Made by a program: the position numbers and the translations under genes. From an uncultured Lutibacter sp. (GTDB lineage Bacteria > Bacteroidota > Bacteroidia > Flavobacteriales > Flavobacteriaceae), in NCBI GenBank assembly GCA_913061425.1, contig CAJXUO010000031.1, forward strand, positions 1-8,823: 8,823 nucleotides of DNA, given 5' to 3'. Of this stretch, positions 5,832 to 8,823 are shown one piece after another. Position 1 is the first letter of the stretch, and each line of letters opens with the position of its first letter. The notes beneath the pieces were generated by a model. It did not search any database and was not told the origin of the DNA. It saw nothing but the letters and a program-made list of their open reading frames with translations.

Positions 5832-7709
5832 ATGAGTATTTACACAACACAATATGATGTAATAGTAATAGGAGGAGGTCACGCTGGAAGCGAGGCTGCT
5901 GCTTCTGCTGCTAATTTGGGAGCGCATACGCTTTTGATTACAATGAGTTTGCAGAATATCGCTCAAATGAGTTGTAATCCTGCAATGGGAGGAATTGCTA
6001 AAGGACAAATTGTTAGAGAAATTGATGCTTTAGGAGGCTATAGTGCTATAATTACTGACAAAACAGCTATTCAGTTTAAAATGCTGAATAAATCTAAAGG
6101 ACCTGCAATGTGGAGTCCAAGGGCTCAGAGTGATAGAATGCGTTTTGCAGAGGCTTGGAGACAGCAATTAGAAGGAGTTGATAATTTAGATATGTTTCAA
6201 GATTCCGTTAATGGATTATTGTTTGATGGAGATACGGTTGTTGGTGTTAAAACGGCTTTAGGAATCAATATTAATGCTAAAACAGTTATAGTTACTGCAG
6301 GAACATTTTTAAACGGATTGATACATATTGGTGAAAAAACATTTGGTGGAGGTCGTGCAGGAGAAAGTGCTTCCACTGGAATTACAGAAGATTTAGTCGA
6401 AAAAGGATTTGAATCTGGTAGAATGAAAACGGGAACACCTCCAAGAGTAGATGCTAGATCTTTAGATTTTTCTAAAATGATTGAACAACCAGGAGATGCA
6501 ATGCCTTGTAAGTTTTCTTATCTACAAGATATAAAGCCTTTAAAAGAACAACGTTCTTGTTATATGACATATACCTCTCAAGAAGTACATGATTTATTAC
6601 GTGAAGGCTTTGATAGATCTCCTATGTTTACCGGAAGAATTGATGGTGTTGGGCCAAGATATTGTCCGTCTATTGAAGATAAAATTGATCGTTTTGCAAG
6701 TAAAGATAGACATCAAATGTTTATTGAGCCTGAGGGTTGGAATACCAATGAAATCTATGTAAACGGTTTTTCTACTTCTTTACCAGATGATATACAAGAC
6801 AAGGCAATAAGGAAAGTTGCAGGTTTTGAAAACGTTAAGTTTTTAAGATATGGGTATGCTATTGAATATGATTTTTTTCCACCCACTCAATTAAAGCATT
6901 CTTTGGAAACTAAGTTGATTAAAAACTTATATTTTGCTGGTCAAATTAATGGTACTACAGGTTATGAGGAGGCGGCTGCTCAAGGTCTAATGGCTGGAAT
7001 TAATGCTGCACATAACGTGCAAAATAAAGAGCCATTTATATTAAAAAGAAACGAAGCGTATATTGGAGTTTTAATAGACGACTTGATTACAAAGGGTACC
7101 GATGAGCCTTATAGAATGTTTACTTCTCGTGCAGAATACCGTACGTTATTACGTCAAGATAATGCCGATTTACGACTTACACCTAAAGGATTTGAAATAG
7201 GTTTAGCAAGTAAAGAGCGTCTAGATAGAGTTATTGAAAAGCAAGAAAAAACAGATTTATTTATTAAATTTTTAATGGAAACGAGTGTTCGTCCAGAAGA
7301 AATAAATCCAATTTTAGAAGAAAGAAATACGGCGATTATTTCACAACCAATGAAGATGATTCGTATTGCTTCTAGACCACAAATTGATTTTTTAGATTTA
7401 CAAAAATTGGTAAAAGTAAAGGAGTTTGTAGTTCAAAATAATCTAGATGCTGAAGTGATTGAGCAAGCAGAAATTCATGTTAAATATGCTGGTTATATTG
7501 CTAAAGAAAAAAACAATGCCGATAAATTAAATAGACTTGAGAATGTTAAAATTCCAATTAATTTTGACTATCATAAATTAAAATCTGTTTCAATAGAGGC
7601 AAAGCAAAAATTAACAAAAATACAACCGACTACAATTGCACAAGCAAGTAGAATAAGTGGCGTTTCTCCAAGTGATGTTTCAGTGCTACTTGTATATATG
7701 GGAAGATAG
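5832..7709 (+). CDS. mnmG: tRNA uridine-5-carboxymethylaminomethyl modification enzyme MnmG (GidA)
   Basis: FAD enzyme that, with the GTPase MnmE, adds the carboxymethylaminomethyl group to wobble uridine 34 of certain tRNAs, using methylene-tetrahydrofolate and glycine. At 625 residues it matches the family length. The FAD dinucleotide fold is GGGHAG at 14-19. The first GidA signature is GPRYCPSIEDKIDRF (274-288) and the second starts AGQINGTTGYEEAAAQG at 369. The two redox-relevant cysteines of the E. coli enzyme have counterparts in Cys48 (MSCNPAMGG) and Cys278. The C-terminal MnmE/tRNA-binding helical domain ends ISGVSPSDVSVLLVYMGR. The ATG at 5832 places the FAD motif at the usual distance. 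It has its own promoter and is bracketed by parS-like palindromes on both sides. MnmE is not in the window. Confidence 0.98.
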   Translation: MSIYTTQYDVIVIGGGHAGSEAAASAANLGAHTLLITMSLQNIAQMSCNPAMGGIAKGQIVREIDALGGYSAIITDKTAIQFKMLNKSKGPAMWSPRAQSDRMRFAEAWRQQLEGVDNLDMFQDSVNGLLFDGDTVVGVKTALGININAKTVIVTAGTFLNGLIHIGEKTFGGGRAGESASTGITEDLVEKGFESGRMKTGTPPRVDARSLDFSKMIEQPGDAMPCKFSYLQDIKPLKEQRSCYMTYTSQEVHDLLREGFDRSPMFTGRIDGVGPRYCPSIEDKIDRFASKDRHQMFIEPEGWNTNEIYVNGFSTSLPDDIQDKAIRKVAGFENVKFLRYGYAIEYDFFPPTQLKHSLETKLIKNLYFAGQINGTTGYEEAAAQGLMAGINAAHNVQNKEPFILKRNEAYIGVLIDDLITKGTDEPYRMFTSRAEYRTLLRQDNADLRLTPKGFEIGLASKERLDRVIEKQEKTDLFIKFLMETSVRPEEINPILEERNTAIISQPMKMIRIASRPQIDFLDLQKLVKVKEFVVQNNLDAEVIEQAEIHVKYAGYIAKEKNNADKLNRLENVKIPINFDYHKLKSVSIEAKQKLTKIQPTTIAQASRISGVSPSDVSVLLVYMGR

Positions 7710-7710
7710 C

Positions 7711-7724
7711 GTTCCACGTGGAAC
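7711..7724. promoter_or_regulatory. parS-like 14-base palindrome, copy 3
   Basis: A second perfect GTTCCACGTGGAAC, two bases after the mnmG stop. It shares with copy 1 a longer identical 19-base word, TAGCGTTCCACGTGGAACA, in which TAG is the stop codon of the gene before it in both cases. It stands in the 48-base gap before the methyltransferase gene, where I see no promoter word and no T-run, so a terminator role is unlikely. Confidence 0.65.
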
Positions 7725-7757
7725 AAAGCCTCACAACTTCAACAAAATAAGGAATTG

Positions 7758-8642
7758 ATGATTGAAATTTCAAACTCTCCAATAGATAACAATACGCTAA
7801 AACCTTATTTAAAGTGTTTAGATTACACTGTTTCAAAGCAAGAATTTTCAATTTTAAAAGACGAGGAATCGGAATTATTAATTACTTCACCGAGACCAAA
7901 AAGTGAGGACTTAGGAAGCTATTATGAAAGCGAATCTTATATTTCACATACCGATTCTAAACACACACTTCTTGATAAAATATACCAAATAGTAAAGAAA
8001 TATTCTATTACAAAAAAGGTGCGCTTGGTTCAGAGTTTTATGAATGCAAACGCTTCTGAAAAATCAGTTTTAGATATTGGCTGCGGAACAGGAGATTTTT
8101 TAGAAGCATGTCAAAAAAAAGGCTTTAGAATTTCTGGAATTGAACCAAATGAAAAAGCAAAATCTATAGCCGAAAAGAAACTGCCTCAAAAAATAAATAG
8201 TGATATTTTTAAATTGTCTCCACAACAATTTGATTGTATTTCTATGTGGCACGTTTTAGAACATGTTCCGAATTTGACAGACTATATTTTAGAACTGAAA
8301 AAGAAATTAAAACCAAAGGGTGTTTTAATTATAGCCGTTCCTAATCATAAAAGCTATGATGCAAAATACTATGGAAAATTTTGGGCAGCTTTTGATGTGC
8401 CGAGACATTTATGGCATTTCTCAAAAAAATCAATTCAACTCCTTTTTGAGAAAAATGAATTAAAAGTGATCAAGACAATTCCGATGAAATTTGATTCGTT
8501 TTATGTTTCAATATTAAGTGAGAAATATAAAACTAAAAAAGGAAATCTTATCAAAGCTTTTTATATTGGACTGAAGTCAAATATAAAAGCAATGCGAACT
8601 AAAGAATACTCTTCAATTATTTATATCATTAAAAACAGTTAA
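7758..8642 (+). CDS. Class I SAM-dependent methyltransferase, substrate unknown
   Basis: A 294-residue cytoplasmic methyltransferase of the Methyltransf_23 type. The SAM-binding motif I is VLDIGCGTGDFL (104-115), followed by the acidic post-strand 2 motif GIEPN (127-131). Motif IV is the MWHVLEHVPN segment (163-172), and the post-motif block FDVPRHLWHFS (212-222) is typical of this subgroup. The N-terminal 70 residues resemble the zinc-ribbon leader found in related enzymes, but only one cysteine (Cys20) remains, so zinc binding is unlikely. A TTG at 7755 is in frame, but I chose the ATG at 7758, with AAGGA at 7749-7753 as a short-spaced ribosome site. It follows mnmG by 48 bases on the same strand without an obvious promoter, so cotranscription is likely. 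Context hints at an RNA, cofactor or envelope substrate, but the sequence does not decide. Confidence 0.88.
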   Translation: MIEISNSPIDNNTLKPYLKCLDYTVSKQEFSILKDEESELLITSPRPKSEDLGSYYESESYISHTDSKHTLLDKIYQIVKKYSITKKVRLVQSFMNANASEKSVLDIGCGTGDFLEACQKKGFRISGIEPNEKAKSIAEKKLPQKINSDIFKLSPQQFDCISMWHVLEHVPNLTDYILELKKKLKPKGVLIIAVPNHKSYDAKYYGKFWAAFDVPRHLWHFSKKSIQLLFEKNELKVIKTIPMKFDSFYVSILSEKYKTKKGNLIKAFYIGLKSNIKAMRTKEYSSIIYIIKNS

Positions 8643-8715
8643 AACGAAATTAGAGACCCTTTGCTTGACAGTTAAGGGAGATAGTGCTAAATAATATTAA
8701 GAAGCTTCAAAAGTC

Positions 8716-8733
8716 TTTTAAAGCGCTTTAAAA
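8716..8733. repeat. Perfect 18-base palindrome downstream of the methyltransferase
   Basis: TTTTAAAGCGCTTTAAAA reads identically on both strands. Its left half can alternatively pair with the sequence just upstream: CTTCAAAAG (8705-8713) is complementary, with one mismatch, to CTTTTAAAG (8715-8723). GAAGCTTC at 8701-8708 is a further small palindrome. The loop-less geometry and missing T-run argue against a standard terminator. The rest of 8643-8775 holds only a weak CCCTT/AAGGG hairpin (8657-8678) and no gene. Confidence 0.5.
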
Positions 8734-8775
8734 TACACGAACTACAATAAAGATAATTTATAGGTTTACATAAGT

Positions 8776-8823
8776 CTGTCTCTTATACACATCTGACGCT
8801 GCCGACGAATAGAGAGGTGTAGA
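8776..8823 (-). other. Nextera i5 adapter with index, not genomic
   Basis: CTGTCTCTTATACACATCT (8776-8794) is the Tn5 mosaic end in reverse complement. GACGCTGCCGACGA (8795-8808) completes the i5-side transposase adapter. ATAGAGAG (8809-8816) is the reverse complement of the Nextera i5 index CTCTCTAT. GTGTAGA (8817-8823) begins the flow-cell primer complement. Genomic sequence ends at 8775, so whatever follows the methyltransferase is unseen. Confidence 0.98.

Noticed and set aside
5819..5857. Small open frame starting at the ATG inside palindrome copy 2 and overlapping the mnmG start
   Set aside because: It is 12 codons, out of frame, has no ribosome site, and the ATG arises from the single-base variation in the palindrome.
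7755..7757. TTG as the methyltransferase start
   Set aside because: An ATG follows immediately in frame at 7758 with adequate spacing from AAGGA; the TTG would add just one residue.
8665..8693. TTGACA, 17-base spacer, TAAATA resembling an E. coli sigma-70 promoter
   Set aside because: The primary sigma factor of Bacteroidota recognises TTG/TAnnTTTG instead, so this match is probably chance in A/T-rich DNA.
10..8794. Inverted 19-base Tn5 mosaic ends suggesting a transposon spanning the window
   Set aside because: They continue outward into synthetic Nextera adapter and index sequence, and no transposase gene is present.

Overview
The window looks like a short assembled contig from a low-GC member of the Flavobacteriia (Bacteroidota), probably family Flavobacteriaceae. 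The evidence is the strong A/T bias, the promoter words of the Bacteroidota type TAnnTTTG, the near absence of Shine-Dalgarno sequences, and the gene order gltX, DUF4175 protein, ybeY, mnmG, class I methyltransferase, which I recall as usual in this family. Genus cannot be settled by eye. Both ends are sequencing-library adapter rather than genome: bases 1-28 are Nextera adapter, and 8776-8823 are its inverse followed by an 8-base index. The real insert is about 29-8775.

Layout: 29-287 is non-coding and holds a large nested inverted repeat (177-268) that probably terminates gltX. gltX (glutamyl-tRNA synthetase) runs on the minus strand, 288-1841. A 71-base divergent gap with a clear minus-strand promoter word separates it from a plus-strand series: a 1119-residue membrane-anchored DUF4175 protein (1913-5272); ybeY, the 16S rRNA maturation RNase (5256-5669, overlapping its neighbour by 17 bases); mnmG, the tRNA U34 modification enzyme (5832-7709), with its own promoter; and a SAM-dependent methyltransferase of unknown substrate (7758-8642). 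Bases 8643-8775 are non-coding and contain a perfect 18-base palindrome.

Three of the five genes serve translation (tRNA charging, rRNA maturation, tRNA wobble modification). DUF4175 and the methyltransferase have no assigned role.

The most interesting signal is a set of 14-base palindromes, GTTCCACGTGGAAC, bracketing mnmG: one perfect copy just after the ybeY stop, one with a single change just before the mnmG start, and one perfect copy just after the mnmG stop. They closely resemble ParB centromere sites (parS). If so, this is a chromosome-partition locus embedded in translation genes, without parA or parB in view. I saw no tRNA, rRNA, CRISPR array, insertion sequence or defence system.
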